A program made the position numbers and the translations under genes. A DNA stretch of 41,100 bases, taken from the NCBI GenBank assembly GCA_025923195.1, contig JAICGJ010000031.1, positions 1-41,100 on the forward strand, in the 5' to 3' direction. This DNA comes from Chryseolinea sp. GTDB taxonomy: Bacteria > Bacteroidota > Bacteroidia > Cytophagales > Cyclobacteriaceae. Below are positions 33,706 through 41,100 of the stretch, one piece after another (position 1 is the stretch's first letter; the number at the start of each line of letters is the position of its first letter). The notes under the pieces are model-generated. The model worked only from the letters and a program-made list of their open reading frames with translations. It searched no databases and had not been told where the DNA came from.

Positions 33706-34584
33706 ATGCTCAAATCAATGACAGGCTTTGGCCAATGTACAATAGATGATGGCCAGGTTCAAATCACCACCGAAGTCAGAACCCTCAATTCAAAGTTTCT
33801 GGACCTGAATATACGCTTGCCAAAGGCCTTCGCAGACAAAGAAATTGAAGTTAGGAATCTTCTGAGTGAAAAACTGGAGCGTGGGAAAGTCTCTCTTAGC
33901 ATCGAATACCAGCGCTATGGCGATGCAGAAATTAAACAATCCTACAACGAAAAATTATTTATTGCCTATTACAGTGAGTTAAGAAAATTAGCAGATAGAG
34001 TAATTGCTCCTTATGATCAGCTCTTCGAATTGGCGCTGGCGTCTCCAGATGTGATACAACTCAAACTGAAAGAAAACAATAGCGATGAAGAGTGGACCCG
34101 GGTTAAGTCGTCCATTAATCAAGCACTGGCCAAGTGTGATGAATTCCGCCGTTCTGAGGGGCAAGTACTGGAAAAAATGCTTAAGACATGTTGTGAGATA
34201 ATTTATAAGGAACTCACGGAAATCACAATGTTAGATCCTAAACGTATCGACCGGATGCGCGAAAAACTGAAGGGGAATGTTGCTACGTTTTTTGGCGAAG
34301 AAGGCTTTGACACCAACAGGCTGGAACAGGAAATTATTTTCTACATTGAAAAACTTGATATCAATGAGGAAAAGGTCCGATTGAAATCACACCTCGATTA
34401 CTTTGTGAGCGTCTTGAACGAATCTCAGGGGAATGGCAAGAAACTGGGTTTTATCTCGCAAGAAATCGGGAGAGAAATAAATACCATCGGATCCAAGGCC
34501 AGCGATGCTGAGATCCAGAAACATGTGGTCGTGATGAAAGAAGAACTGGAGAAAATAAAGGAACAATTGAATAATGTCGTGTAG
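33706..34584 (+). CDS. yicC: YicC family protein (endoribonuclease-like)
   Basis: The start at 33706 gives the family-standard N-terminus MLKSMTGFGQ and 293 residues; the frame is open from 33658, but those residues overlap the promoter. Family segments include TTEVRTLNSKFLDLNIRLPK near the N-terminus and RGKVSLSIEY. The C-terminal DUF1732 region contains EIIFYIEKLDINEEKVRLKSHLDYF and GKKLGFISQEIGREINTIGSKASDAEIQ. YicC proteins affect RNA stability and are reported to act as endoribonucleases in the cytoplasm. The gene stands alone between the large exported protein and the convergent arginase-fold gene, 17 bases from the latter's stop. Confidence 0.95.
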   Translation: MLKSMTGFGQCTIDDGQVQITTEVRTLNSKFLDLNIRLPKAFADKEIEVRNLLSEKLERGKVSLSIEYQRYGDAEIKQSYNEKLFIAYYSELRKLADRVIAPYDQLFELALASPDVIQLKLKENNSDEEWTRVKSSINQALAKCDEFRRSEGQVLEKMLKTCCEIIYKELTEITMLDPKRIDRMREKLKGNVATFFGEEGFDTNRLEQEIIFYIEKLDINEEKVRLKSHLDYFVSVLNESQGNGKKLGFISQEIGREINTIGSKASDAEIQKHVVVMKEELEKIKEQLNNVV

Positions 34585-34601
34585 TCTGCTCGTAGTTGGT
34601 G

Positions 34602-35762
34602 CTATAACAGCTTCGCGAGCGTACTGATGTAGCGATCCGGCACCTCTCCCTTCACTGCTGTCTGATAGTCGCTGTAACTGCAGGGTACGATGCTATTTCT
34701 GGAATACTTCTCCCTTCCTCCGGCATAAGGGATTTCCATCCACCACTTTTCACTGAATTTACTTTTGTAAAAAGAGATTACTTCAGGTTCAACTGGCATT
34801 GAGACTGAATACTTCATAAAATCATTGCTCCTGAAATTCTGTTCATTTTTCCGGTTATAATATCCTTCTATAAAGTACCAGATCATCGTTGCTAAGACCG
34901 AAGCCGTCTTTTTGTGAACATCATCATAGTCGGGATTGTACTCGTAAAACCCAATAGAACTCAGTTTTTCATTGAGGCCCGCATACCAGCAAATTTGACA
35001 CGCCTCTTCGCCAGTGAGACCAAAAGGTTGGGCATTGGCGTTACCTGGTGCATCAGATGATCTGATGGCGGTTATATCAAAAGCAACCATATCAGCGTTT
35101 CGCACCGTTGGCTCAATCTCCTGAAGATTTGTGCGAACCTGGCCAACACGAAATGCCTCAAAATAGAGTTTTTCAAGTATAGAAACGGCGTGCGGATCGA
35201 TCAAGTACGTTTGATACGCCAAGTGCGTATAGCTAAACAGATAGTTCGGTTCGTGAAGCAAGATCTTATGGATGTGATGCCTGCACTCTGCGGATCCTTT
35301 CTTATCATCAAGATCGAGGGTCGCATCAATATTCAAAAGGCTAACCAATTTCTCCAGACTCTCATACGCGCAATATTGACCATAGTCGAGGTCATGAGAC
35401 CCGCCAATGATCATGGGCAACACGTTATGTTCGAGTAACATCCGGCAGACTTCGCTAACCCTTACATAAGATTCGCTTACATCATGACCAATGTTAAGAT
35501 TACCTAAGTCTACTATGCGATAAGTACCAAGACCTTTCTTAAGCGGATAGAGTTTGCGACGAACTTCGTCAGGGGCCGAACGGGTACCTTCGTTGTTGTG
35601 AGAGCCCCGCCCTTCCTTGATACCGAAAATTGCTATGTGAGCGCCGCGATAATCGGGCATCTTTTCTGTGAACGCATGAATGCTTTTAAAAAAACTTGAA
35701 GGAGAGGTAATATCTGAATAAAGAGACTCCTCAATCGGTGAAAAGAGAATAGTAAGATCCAT
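34602..35762 (-). CDS. Arginase-fold formimidoylglutamase-like protein with altered metal ligands
   Basis: The protein from ATG 35762 has 386 residues; the frame extends to 35807, but MDLTILFSPIEESLY is the usual family start. The ureohydrolase order is visible: IIGGSHDLDYGQY (His123), LLNIDATLDLDD (Asp146, Asp150) and ADMVAFDITAIRSS (Asp229). Compared with canonical arginases, the DAHxD histidine is Thr148 and the second aspartate of DxD is Thr231, so only four of the six manganese ligands remain. Formimidoylglutamase normally hydrolyses formiminoglutamate in histidine breakdown, but no hut neighbours are present. The activity of this form is uncertain. It is convergent with yicC and divergent from the histidine kinase. 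Confidence 0.88.
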   Translation of the reverse strand: MDLTILFSPIEESLYSDITSPSSFFKSIHAFTEKMPDYRGAHIAIFGIKEGRGSHNNEGTRSAPDEVRRKLYPLKKGLGTYRIVDLGNLNIGHDVSESYVRVSEVCRMLLEHNVLPMIIGGSHDLDYGQYCAYESLEKLVSLLNIDATLDLDDKKGSAECRHHIHKILLHEPNYLFSYTHLAYQTYLIDPHAVSILEKLYFEAFRVGQVRTNLQEIEPTVRNADMVAFDITAIRSSDAPGNANAQPFGLTGEEACQICWYAGLNEKLSSIGFYEYNPDYDDVHKKTASVLATMIWYFIEGYYNRKNEQNFRSNDFMKYSVSMPVEPEVISFYKSKFSEKWWMEIPYAGGREKYSRNSIVPCSYSDYQTAVKGEVPDRYISTLAKLL

Positions 35763-35938
35763 ATTTTTCAAAATCGGGGTCAAGATAACACAAAGATGAA
35801 AGCCCAAGAAAGTGAAGCACGGCTTTTAAGCCAATGCTGCCATTCGACCCAGGAAAAAAGCAAAACATCGGAGCAATAGCGAGGTGTCATGGTTTATGGC
35901 TGGATACCGGCCAGGGCTTATTGTATATTTATTTGATA

Positions 35939-37669
35939 ATGAGTGGATTAATTTTGGATCTAAAACTCTCACTTAAATACAGCCTGGATGTCCGTATCAT
36001 TTTAGTCGCCTTGTTGTATTATTTTGCAGCAAGACTAGGATACCTTTTTGCTTTCGAAAATTCCACTGCACTTCCTGCATGGCCGCCATCCGGAATCGCC
36101 TTTGCATTAATCATCTTGCTAGGAAGGCAAACCTGGCCGGGCATCACCATAGGATCTCTCCTGGCAAATATTATGGCATATTGGAACAACGCCGACATCG
36201 AGCCTCAGACAATTATCTTGATCAGCAGTCTTATTGCGCTGTGCAACACATTTGAAGCTGTTGTCGGAAACTATCTAGTTAAGAATTGGATCAAATCGGA
36301 CTTTCCATTCAAGAGCACCAAAAATGCCTATCGCTTTCTCTTTGTTTCATTGCTCATGTGTCTTTTCGGCGCCGGTTTGGGAACCTGGGGACTTTATTTC
36401 AATCAAATGATTGATGAGACCAGCATCATGCGTGCAGGCTTCTCGTGGTGGGTGGGCAACGTTGTGGGAATTCTTTTGTTCACCCCGTTTATACTTTCCT
36501 TCGCGGAAAAAATCACCTTTCGAATTCCTGCCAAAAAAATGACAGAAGTAGGAATCTTCTTTCTTACTCTCATCGGGATATATCTGTTGCTTCAGGTGGA
36601 GTATCTGGTACCAACACTGGAACGAGCCCTGCCTTTCCTGGTTCTCCCCTTTCTTCTATGGCTTGCTTTCCGGTTCGACCTCATCGTGGCGATTACCGGA
36701 ATATTATTAACATCTTTGATCTCAATTTACTTCACAATTAAGGGCGAGGGGCCCTTCAACCTGGCTGATCCCAGTAGTTCCATGCTGTTGCTTCAAATCT
36801 TCATGGGAGTAATGAGTATTTCGACAATAATACTTTCCGCGACCGTAAAAGAAAGGTTGGAAGTTCAAACCAAACTTCAGGTGTTTAACGAAAACCTCGA
36901 AACGATGGTCCTTGAACGAACCAGCGCATTGAAGGAAGAAATTAGTAGTCGAAAGAAAATTGAAGAAAAAATTCAACGGACAAATCAGGAACTGAGCAAA
37001 AGAAATTCAGAACTCGATAATTTCGTTTACAGCGTTTCTCATGATCTGCGCGCTCCAATTGCATCAGTATTGGGTCTAATAAATCTGGCCAAGAAGGACA
37101 TCGACATTCATATGAAGGACATGTACCTGGACATGATACACAAAAGTACAATGCAGCAAGATCTTTTCATTAAAGAAATTTTGGATCAGTCGAGGAATTC
37201 ACGCCTGGAGGTAAAACGTGAAGAGATATTGTTTCAACCCTTAATAGATGAGACCTTTAATCAATTGAGATATGCCACAAACGCCGTGCAATCTGTTGAG
37301 AAGGTGATCAACATAAACCAGGAACAACCGTTTTTCTCTGATCGCTGGCGTTTGAAAGTGATTCTCAATAATCTCATCTCAAATGCCATACGTTATCGCA
37401 ACGGACGCGATCCGGTTATCAGAGTAAACGTGGATATTACAAACGACGCTGCCACGCTTGCCATTGAGGACAACGGTAAGGGTATTGAAAAAGATCATTT
37501 ACCCAATATATATAAAATGTTTTACCGGGCAACGGACGACGGTGCGGGATCTGGTCTTGGCCTTTACATCGTAAAAGAAGCGATAGAAAAGTTGAACGGT
37601 AATATCGACATTGAATCTGAAGTTGGAAAAGGCACACGGGTAAAATTGCAGATCCCGGCATTGACGTAA
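35939..37669 (+). CDS. MASE1-domain sensor histidine kinase
   Basis: From ATG 35939 the protein has 576 residues. The frame is open from 35834, but the extra 35 residues are polar and unlike the family, while MSGLILDLKLSLKY leads directly into the first membrane helix. Residues about 15-305 form a MASE1 integral-membrane sensor, with the tell-tale ALPAWPPSGIAFALIILLG and TWPGITIGSLLAN. A coiled coil (about 310-360) joins it to HisKA with phospho-acceptor His368 in VYSVSHDLRAPIASVLG. The HATPase_c boxes follow: N box LNNLISNAIRYRN, G1 IEDNGKGIE and G2 GAGSGLGLYIVKEA. No response regulator is adjacent, so it is an orphan kinase here; the ligand is unknown. Confidence 0.93.
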   Translation: MSGLILDLKLSLKYSLDVRIILVALLYYFAARLGYLFAFENSTALPAWPPSGIAFALIILLGRQTWPGITIGSLLANIMAYWNNADIEPQTIILISSLIALCNTFEAVVGNYLVKNWIKSDFPFKSTKNAYRFLFVSLLMCLFGAGLGTWGLYFNQMIDETSIMRAGFSWWVGNVVGILLFTPFILSFAEKITFRIPAKKMTEVGIFFLTLIGIYLLLQVEYLVPTLERALPFLVLPFLLWLAFRFDLIVAITGILLTSLISIYFTIKGEGPFNLADPSSSMLLLQIFMGVMSISTIILSATVKERLEVQTKLQVFNENLETMVLERTSALKEEISSRKKIEEKIQRTNQELSKRNSELDNFVYSVSHDLRAPIASVLGLINLAKKDIDIHMKDMYLDMIHKSTMQQDLFIKEILDQSRNSRLEVKREEILFQPLIDETFNQLRYATNAVQSVEKVININQEQPFFSDRWRLKVILNNLISNAIRYRNGRDPVIRVNVDITNDAATLAIEDNGKGIEKDHLPNIYKMFYRATDDGAGSGLGLYIVKEAIEKLNGNIDIESEVGKGTRVKLQIPALT

Positions 37670-37675
37670 TAGAAA

Positions 37676-37701
37676 GAGCCACCTCGTAAACAAGGTGGCT
37701 C
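37676..37701. terminator. Bidirectional hairpin terminator
   Basis: GAGCCACCT (37676-37684) and AGGTGGCTC (37693-37701) make a perfect 9-base-pair GC-rich stem with an 8-base loop. It starts 7 bases after the histidine kinase stop and lies 29 bases from the convergent barrel gene stop. T-tracts are weak on both sides, so efficiency is uncertain. Confidence 0.65.
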
Positions 37702-37729
37702 CAAGTAGTAATCTTGAATACTTTCTTTC

Positions 37730-38836
37730 TTAACGCACTAGCCGGTAAGTATAAGTGACCGATAACAACCAGTCAGCGAACGCAGCGTCCCCGATCACAT
37801 ATGTTCCCGTCATTTCCGATCTTTCTTTGTCGATAGTGTTTTGAGTCCTGTTTCTATACATCGCGATAGGAACATTAACAGCAATAGTGTGCTTGCCTGT
37901 GGTGTACAGCGCTGACGGCTCAAGGGAAACAATATAGCCGGGTCTCCGGAATCCTTCGCTCTTGCCAATCGCATCCTCGGAAGGAATTCCTTCATACCTG
38001 ATTCCTAACGCTACTTGGAATCGTCTAACACTGTAACGAGCACCTGCTCTGAACGCAAACTGATCCACTACGGAAAATTCATTTGATCGCGGAATATTGC
38101 TGGTGAGGTTATCGCTCCTTAAAATACCATTCGTGTTCCTCGGGTTGAACAAGTAGAGACCGGAAGCGTAAGCTCCAAATCGATGATCGAAATTATATAA
38201 GAAATCAAATTCGACGATTACACCAAAGCCCCCGTCGCCAAGTTGGATAGACTGATCCACAACTTTGTAGACTAGTGAATCCTGGCCTTCTGAATCCAAC
38301 TTATGGAAATGATCCTTTGTTTCATAATTACCCGTCGGCAACTTGACACCTAGCCCTAGCGTTAAACCAACTCGTTGTCTTTCCACAGCAGCGTAATAGG
38401 CGCTGATCCTGACATCTCCTAGGCCTCGCGCCTGTGTATGAAAACGCGGATTAAGAGTCGGATTTGATGGGGTTGGGTTACCATAATGTTCATATAGAGA
38501 AGAGCGGTCAATATTCAGATAAGGGATCACCGTTGAAAGCGACCACCGGTTATTCAGACTGTAGGAAATTCCAAGAAGAATTGAGTTATCGTTGTTGATC
38601 ACCTCCGTACCTTGTTCCACGCGATGTTTTTCCTCTTCACTTCCCCTAAAATGTTTGTAGGAGCGGAAGTATCTATAATTCAACGAGAATTGCCATCCGC
38701 TGCGCTGCACACTATCGGCCCCTAATGACCAGGACGACATATTTCGCACCGCTACGCAGCCCTGCGCATTGGAATCAAGGGATCCAATTAATAGAAATAA
38801 TATTAAAATTGCAGAATAGTATAAATGTGGCTTCAT
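37730..38836 (-). CDS. Outer-membrane beta-barrel protein, transporter-like
   Basis: The protein has 368 residues with a Sec signal (YYSAILILFLLIGSLDSNAQ). The rest is mostly amphipathic beta-strands with aromatic girdle residues: GWQFSLNYRYFRSYKHF, SLNNRWSLSTVIPYLNID, GLGDVRISAYYAAVERQRVGLTLGLGVKLPTG and a C-terminal DWLLSVTYTYRLVR. The GLGDVRISAYY and GVKLPTG pattern recalls barrels related to the MetA/phenol-degradation or hydrocarbon-porin group, but the match is by pattern only. No TonB box or plug domain is visible. It is transcribed alone after a 119-base gap and ends against the histidine kinase across a hairpin. Function and substrate are unknown. Confidence 0.75.
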   Translation of the reverse strand: MKPHLYYSAILILFLLIGSLDSNAQGCVAVRNMSSWSLGADSVQRSGWQFSLNYRYFRSYKHFRGSEEEKHRVEQGTEVINNDNSILLGISYSLNNRWSLSTVIPYLNIDRSSLYEHYGNPTPSNPTLNPRFHTQARGLGDVRISAYYAAVERQRVGLTLGLGVKLPTGNYETKDHFHKLDSEGQDSLVYKVVDQSIQLGDGGFGVIVEFDFLYNFDHRFGAYASGLYLFNPRNTNGILRSDNLTSNIPRSNEFSVVDQFAFRAGARYSVRRFQVALGIRYEGIPSEDAIGKSEGFRRPGYIVSLEPSALYTTGKHTIAVNVPIAMYRNRTQNTIDKERSEMTGTYVIGDAAFADWLLSVTYTYRLVR

Positions 38837-38955
38837 AGAAATTAGTTGTATTGAGTTAATAATGGATAGCTTAAATTATCCATGGATAGTTGCGTTAATC
38901 ATAAATGATAAACACAACCTGTCGAAAGATCTTCAGTTGATCGTTCCGTTTACTC

Positions 38956-39498
38956 TTAACTCAATTCGGGTGGAGGAGAATCTACAGGCAGGCCACCATA
39001 CAATACGGCGACATTTTCAACACCGAAGACTATGTCATACTTTAAGATAAGTCCCACTTCCGGCGCGACGAAACTTGGTGAAGTAAAGTCCTTAAACATC
39101 TTGCCAAGCAAATCCATTGTATTCTTAGTGCTCGCGGGAAGGTTATTGGCAAGTTGCGTGTACTCATTCATGGTTTTCGTGATATGCTTCTGGTTGTGGT
39201 CCTTGATACAAACCATAAAGAGCGTGTCATTTTCGACTTTCTGCTTCACAAGCTGGTAAAACTCTCCTTTATGCTCGATCTCGCCATTTGCCCGCTGATA
39301 AGCGGCATCGTGTATAGGGTAGGGCAATGAAATGGGAACAGTTAAGATGACAACGTCTTGCGCAGGGTAGATGTCTGCGTCGAGTCTATGTAGTAAATCG
39401 TTTTTTGCCTGCGTTTTAAGTGCCCAGAAGACAGCATGATACCCTCCGATATTAAATACGAAGATTACCAGGAAGAATATGGCAATAGATTTTTTCAG
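38956..39498 (-). CDS. One-TM conserved hypothetical protein with apparent CTG start
   Basis: The reading frame is open from an in-frame TAA at 39502-39504 to the stop at 38956. The first plausible start of the full protein is CTG at 39498 (180 residues), giving LKKSIAIFFLVIFVFNIGGY, a single N-terminal membrane helix. No ATG, GTG or TTG lies upstream of the helix. A TTG at 39327 would give a 123-residue protein without it. The soluble part (LTVPISLPYPIHD, GEIEHKGEFYQLVKQKVENDTLFMVCIKDHNQKH) reads like a conserved Bacteroidota family of unknown role. TTTTTGCTACCTATAGGGC on the minus strand near 39520-39540 is a promoter-like element, which supports the upstream start. It lies 80 bases after nqrF. 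Confidence 0.7.
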   Translation of the reverse strand: MKKSIAIFFLVIFVFNIGGYHAVFWALKTQAKNDLLHRLDADIYPAQDVVILTVPISLPYPIHDAAYQRANGEIEHKGEFYQLVKQKVENDTLFMVCIKDHNQKHITKTMNEYTQLANNLPASTKNTMDLLGKMFKDFTSPSFVAPEVGLILKYDIVFGVENVAVLYGGLPVDSPPPELS

Positions 39499-39578
39499 GT
39501 TTTAGGTCGAAAGTTGCCCTATAGGTAGCAAAAATTTTTAAGCTAAGCAAGAATTTCCGGCTGCTCTTGCGGACCAAA

Positions 39579-40871
39579 CTAACCGCCAAAATCGTCAAAT
39601 CTAATGTTCTCCTTGGGTATGCCCATTTCATCCAACATTTTCAAAACCGCGGCATTCATCAAAGGTGGCCCGCACAGGTAATATTCTACATCCTCCGGTG
39701 CCTGGTGGCTTTTCAAATAGTTATCATACAGACACTGGTGTATGAATCCAACATAACCATCTGCGGTGTTGTCGCCGAGGCTCTTCTTCACTTTCCAGTT
39801 ATCTTCAGGAAGGGGCTCTGACAGGCCTATGTTGAATTGAAAATTCGGAAATTCCTTTTCGATCTTGCGGAAATGATCCACGTAAAACAGCTCCTTCTTT
39901 GAACGGCCACCATACCAATAGGACACCTTCCTCTTAGTCCTCTCCGTGTGAAACAAGTGAAATATTTGGGCCCGGAGCGGAGCCATACCCGCACCACCAC
40001 CAATATAGATCATTTCGCGTTGCGTCTTGTTGATGTGGAACTCACCATAAGGACCGGAAATAGTCACCTTGTCACCTGGTTTTCGGGCAAAAATGTATGA
40101 TGAACATATCCCAGGATTAACATCCATCCATTTGTTATTGGCCCGGTCCCAGGGAGGCGTTGCGATCCGGATATTAAGCATTACAATATTCCCCTCTGCC
40201 GGATGGTTTGCCATTGAATACGCTCGGAATATGGGCTCGTCATTCTTCATTTTCAGATCCCATAGTTTAAACTTATCCCAATCGGATTTGAAGACATCAG
40301 GTTTATGACCTAATTCCGGGTGGGGCGCAATCTCAATTGTTTTGTAATCGACTGTCGTGACTGGCACATCGATCTGGATATAGCCACCGGCTTCAAATTT
40401 CAGCATCTCACCAGGTGGCAATTTGACAACGAACTCCTTGATAAACGTTGACACGTTGTAATTGGAAACCACTTCACATTCCCATTTTTTGATGCCGAAG
40501 ATCTCGTCGGGAATGCGAATGCTCAAGTCTTGCTTAACTTTCACCTGGCACCCAAGTCTGACACGTTCATTTTTTTCCTGCCGGGAAAGGTGGCCCAATT
40601 CAGTAGGTAACACATCACCGCCTCCGGACTCTACCACACATTTGCACATGGCGCAAGTACCCCCACCCCCGCAAGCGGAGGGCAGAAATATCTTTTCATT
40701 TGCCAAAGTCGAAAGGAGTGAACTTCCCGCAGATACTGTCAGGGTCTTCTCCCCGTTGATCACAATTTTTACCGGACCCGACTGAACGAGCTTCTTCTGT
40801 GCAAAAAGCAGCATAAAGACCAACAACAGGATGATTACGGTAAATGCTGCAATAGAGGATATAATTACCAT
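39579..40871 (-). CDS. nqrF: Na+-translocating NADH:quinone oxidoreductase subunit F
   Basis: NqrF is the NADH-oxidising subunit of the sodium-pumping NQR complex. From ATG 40871 the protein has 430 residues. The upstream open frame to 40964 adds residues unlike the family, so the [19 protein letters not shown] membrane anchor is taken as the start. The 2Fe-2S ligands are Cys67, Cys73, Cys76 and Cys108 in [12 protein letters not shown] and RLGCQV. The FAD site is RAYSMANHP, the NADH site is [16 protein letters not shown], and the C-terminus is typical ([34 protein letters not shown]). No nqrA-E gene is visible within the window; the gene just upstream is a different one. Confidence 0.96.
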   Translation of the reverse strand: MVIISSIAAFTVIILLLVFMLLFAQKKLVQSGPVKIVINGEKTLTVSAGSSLLSTLANEKIFLPSACGGGGTCAMCKCVVESGGGDVLPTELGHLSRQEKNERVRLGCQVKVKQDLSIRIPDEIFGIKKWECEVVSNYNVSTFIKEFVVKLPPGEMLKFEAGGYIQIDVPVTTVDYKTIEIAPHPELGHKPDVFKSDWDKFKLWDLKMKNDEPIFRAYSMANHPAEGNIVMLNIRIATPPWDRANNKWMDVNPGICSSYIFARKPGDKVTISGPYGEFHINKTQREMIYIGGGAGMAPLRAQIFHLFHTERTKRKVSYWYGGRSKKELFYVDHFRKIEKEFPNFQFNIGLSEPLPEDNWKVKKSLGDNTADGYVGFIHQCLYDNYLKSHQAPEDVEYYLCGPPLMNAAVLKMLDEMGIPKENIRFDDFGG

Positions 40872-40976
40872 TTTGGACGATTTTTGACGGCTACAAATAT
40901 ATCGAGGGCATGCTACAATCAGCAGAAAAAAACCAGATTTTTCCGCCTGCAAAAAACTCGACAATTAACGCCCGCC

Positions 40977-41100
40977 CTAAGTAAAATCCTCTGTCAGAAC
41001 GAAAGGTTCCGTAACAACGGGTTCTTTTTGAGGTGTAAACGTGGCCCCCGGGGCGAGGATGATTCCGACACCATCAATTGATGACCATTCTTTCAGCTTT
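40977..41100 (-). CDS. 3' end of an unidentified gene, cut by window edge
   Basis: A minus-strand frame runs from the window edge to a TAG at 40977. Its visible C-terminus of 40 residues is KLKEWSSIDGVGIILAPGAT followed by FTPQKEPVVTEPFVLTEDFT. It has protein-like composition and ends 105 bases before nqrF on the same strand. It does not look like the C-terminus of NqrE. The remainder and function cannot be seen. Confidence 0.4.
   Translation of the reverse strand, partial: KLKEWSSIDGVGIILAPGATFTPQKEPVVTEPFVLTEDFT

Noticed and set aside
1-41100. CRISPR arrays, tRNA or rRNA genes and insertion sequences
   Set aside because: No regular spacer-repeat pattern, cloverleaf-like segment, rRNA stretch or transposase frame was seen on either strand by eye.

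Overview
The window comes from a Bacteroidota chromosome, most likely the Cytophagales. Supporting signs are a PorU/PorV type IX secretion pair, a DUF1080 protein, a MASE1 histidine kinase, an NqrF subunit, many Sec signal peptides ending in an AQ-like site, TAnnTTTG-type -7 promoter elements and weak Shine-Dalgarno sequences. The species cannot be named from this alone. No rRNA, tRNA, CRISPR array, transposase, prophage or integrase was seen.

Layout. Positions 1-3623 hold a truncated TPR protein, an aldo/keto reductase and the divergent prfC (release factor 3). Positions 3624-4358 are a 735-base non-coding tract with nested inverted repeats and one copy of a dispersed repeat. Positions 4359-21350 are dominated by exported sugar metabolism. 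They include a minus-strand cluster of a DUF1080 protein, a C-N hydrolase and an exported Gfo/Idh oxidoreductase. Next come a FtsX-like permease with a DUF4097 beta-repeat protein, a Tat-type UxuA-like protein, a large lipoprotein with propeller, HEAT and cytochrome c regions, two glycoside-hydrolase-like proteins, and small GNAT and RibD/DHFR-like enzymes. A second copy of the dispersed repeat lies at 21537-21724.

Positions 21842-29060 read as one minus-strand operon: MBL-fold hydrolase, pssA, porU, porV, M16-like protein, with spacings of 3, 18 and 14 bases and a 1-base overlap. It links an envelope lipid enzyme with T9SS cargo processing (PorU sortase, PorV shuttle). On the plus strand an FAD oxidoreductase overlaps by 4 bases a giant exported protein with TolB-like and outer-membrane-barrel regions; yicC follows with its own promoter. 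The right end holds an arginase-fold formimidoylglutamase-like protein with changed metal ligands, a MASE1 histidine kinase, an outer-membrane barrel, a one-TM hypothetical that lacks a normal start codon, nqrF, and the 3' end of an unidentified gene.

No clear-cut new defence or mobile system was found. The best leads are the two-locus dispersed repeat with an inverted-repeat insert, the CTG-start gene, the metal-ligand changes in the arginase-fold protein, and the DUF1080/Gfo-Idh/C-N hydrolase cluster.
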